Shown piece by piece: positions 63,940-64,000 of a stretch of 64,000 nt of DNA. This DNA comes from an uncultured Ilyobacter sp. (lineage in GTDB: Bacteria > Fusobacteriota > Fusobacteriia > Fusobacteriales > Fusobacteriaceae). The notes below the pieces were generated by a model. The model was not told the DNA's origin and did no database searches. It was given only the letters and a program-made list of their open reading frames with translations. How positions within the stretch are numbered: position 1 is the first letter of the stretch; every line of letters begins with the position of its first letter. The position numbers were made by a program, and so were the translations under genes. The DNA lies in contig NZ_OY764865.1 of the NCBI RefSeq assembly GCF_963668515.1, positions 248,001-312,000 on the forward strand, in the 5' to 3' direction.

Positions 63940-64000
63940 TCAATCTGTCCCGTGAATCGTAATCTTGTTTCTTCCCTTTTTTTTGGCTGTATACACAAGG
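63940..64000 (-). CDS. GGDEF (diguanylate cyclase-type) protein, C-terminal end only
   Basis: The last 19 codons of a leftward gene read LVYTAKKKGRNKITIHGTD and stop at 63940-63942. LYxAKxxGRN is the conserved end of GGDEF domains, so the cut gene probably encodes a diguanylate cyclase. Nothing can be said of its N-terminal part. Confidence 0.65.
   Translation of the reverse strand, partial: LVYTAKKKGRNKITIHGTD

Overview
The window looks like chromosomal DNA of a low-GC anaerobe of the Fusobacteriota, probably close to Ilyobacter, Propionigenium or Psychrilyobacter. This is inferred from the AT-rich sequence, the two rubrerythrin/CoA-disulfide-type redox defences, Na+-coupled transporters, a vitamin-B12 carbon-skeleton mutase, and a type II-C CRISPR-Cas9 locus. 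I could not run a database search, so the genus is an inference.

Bases 1-5300 hold a CorA-type magnesium channel, a lone GltD-like flavoprotein, the serine/threonine symporter SstT and two decayed membrane-protein genes (YczE-like and DUF554-like). Bases 5350-12460 are one long leftward cluster. It contains a UPF0251/DUF134 regulator with a palindromic operator over its own promoter, an Mrp ATPase fused to a NifX-like domain, a Cys/Arg-rich small protein, a NifX-like (orange-protein-like) protein, two MinD-like ATPases carrying ferredoxin inserts, a DUF1858 protein, a cobalamin adenosyltransferase and a CoA-disulfide reductase with a rhodanese domain. Bases 12500-15720 are a divergent response regulator and hybrid kinase.

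Bases 15760-27900 are metabolic: a carboxylate transporter with a DUF6282 hydrolase, divergent from a fumarate-reductase-like flavoprotein, then a NapH-like membrane ferredoxin, a permease split in two halves, an Na+(K+)/H+ antiporter, an FMN-binding/FAD reductase, PEP carboxykinase and PhnA. Bases 27960-35580 carry a dispersed repeat, a broken methyltransferase, RecQ, rubrerythrin behind a perfect 16-bp inverted repeat, a ZIP zinc transporter, a TauE/SafE exporter, a GIY-YIG fusion, a PfpI protein and a CC/Se-motif protein.

Bases 35800-49880 are accessory DNA. A three-gene operon (YkvI-like transporter, unidentified B12-dependent mutase, MutL-type reactivator) lies between scraps of phage-type genes. 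Next comes an 8.7-kb segment holding a HEPN/MNT toxin-antitoxin pair, a frameshifted antirepressor gene and a complete Cas9 system: 29 repeats, cas2, cas1, cas9 and a tracrRNA with its own promoter. That segment is bounded by two direct copies of the 3' end and downstream flank of the tmRNA gene, suggesting an old island integrated at ssrA.

Bases 49866-64000 are housekeeping. They include ssrA, DUF2141, a PTS-EIIC_2 membrane protein, then a leftward run of yajC, an amidase, a GerMN protein, yqeK, rnr and smpB. After these come dnaJ, ogt, a GNAT enzyme, a second copy of the dispersed repeat, and hrcA-grpE-dnaK behind a perfect CIRCE element. The right edge cuts a GGDEF protein.
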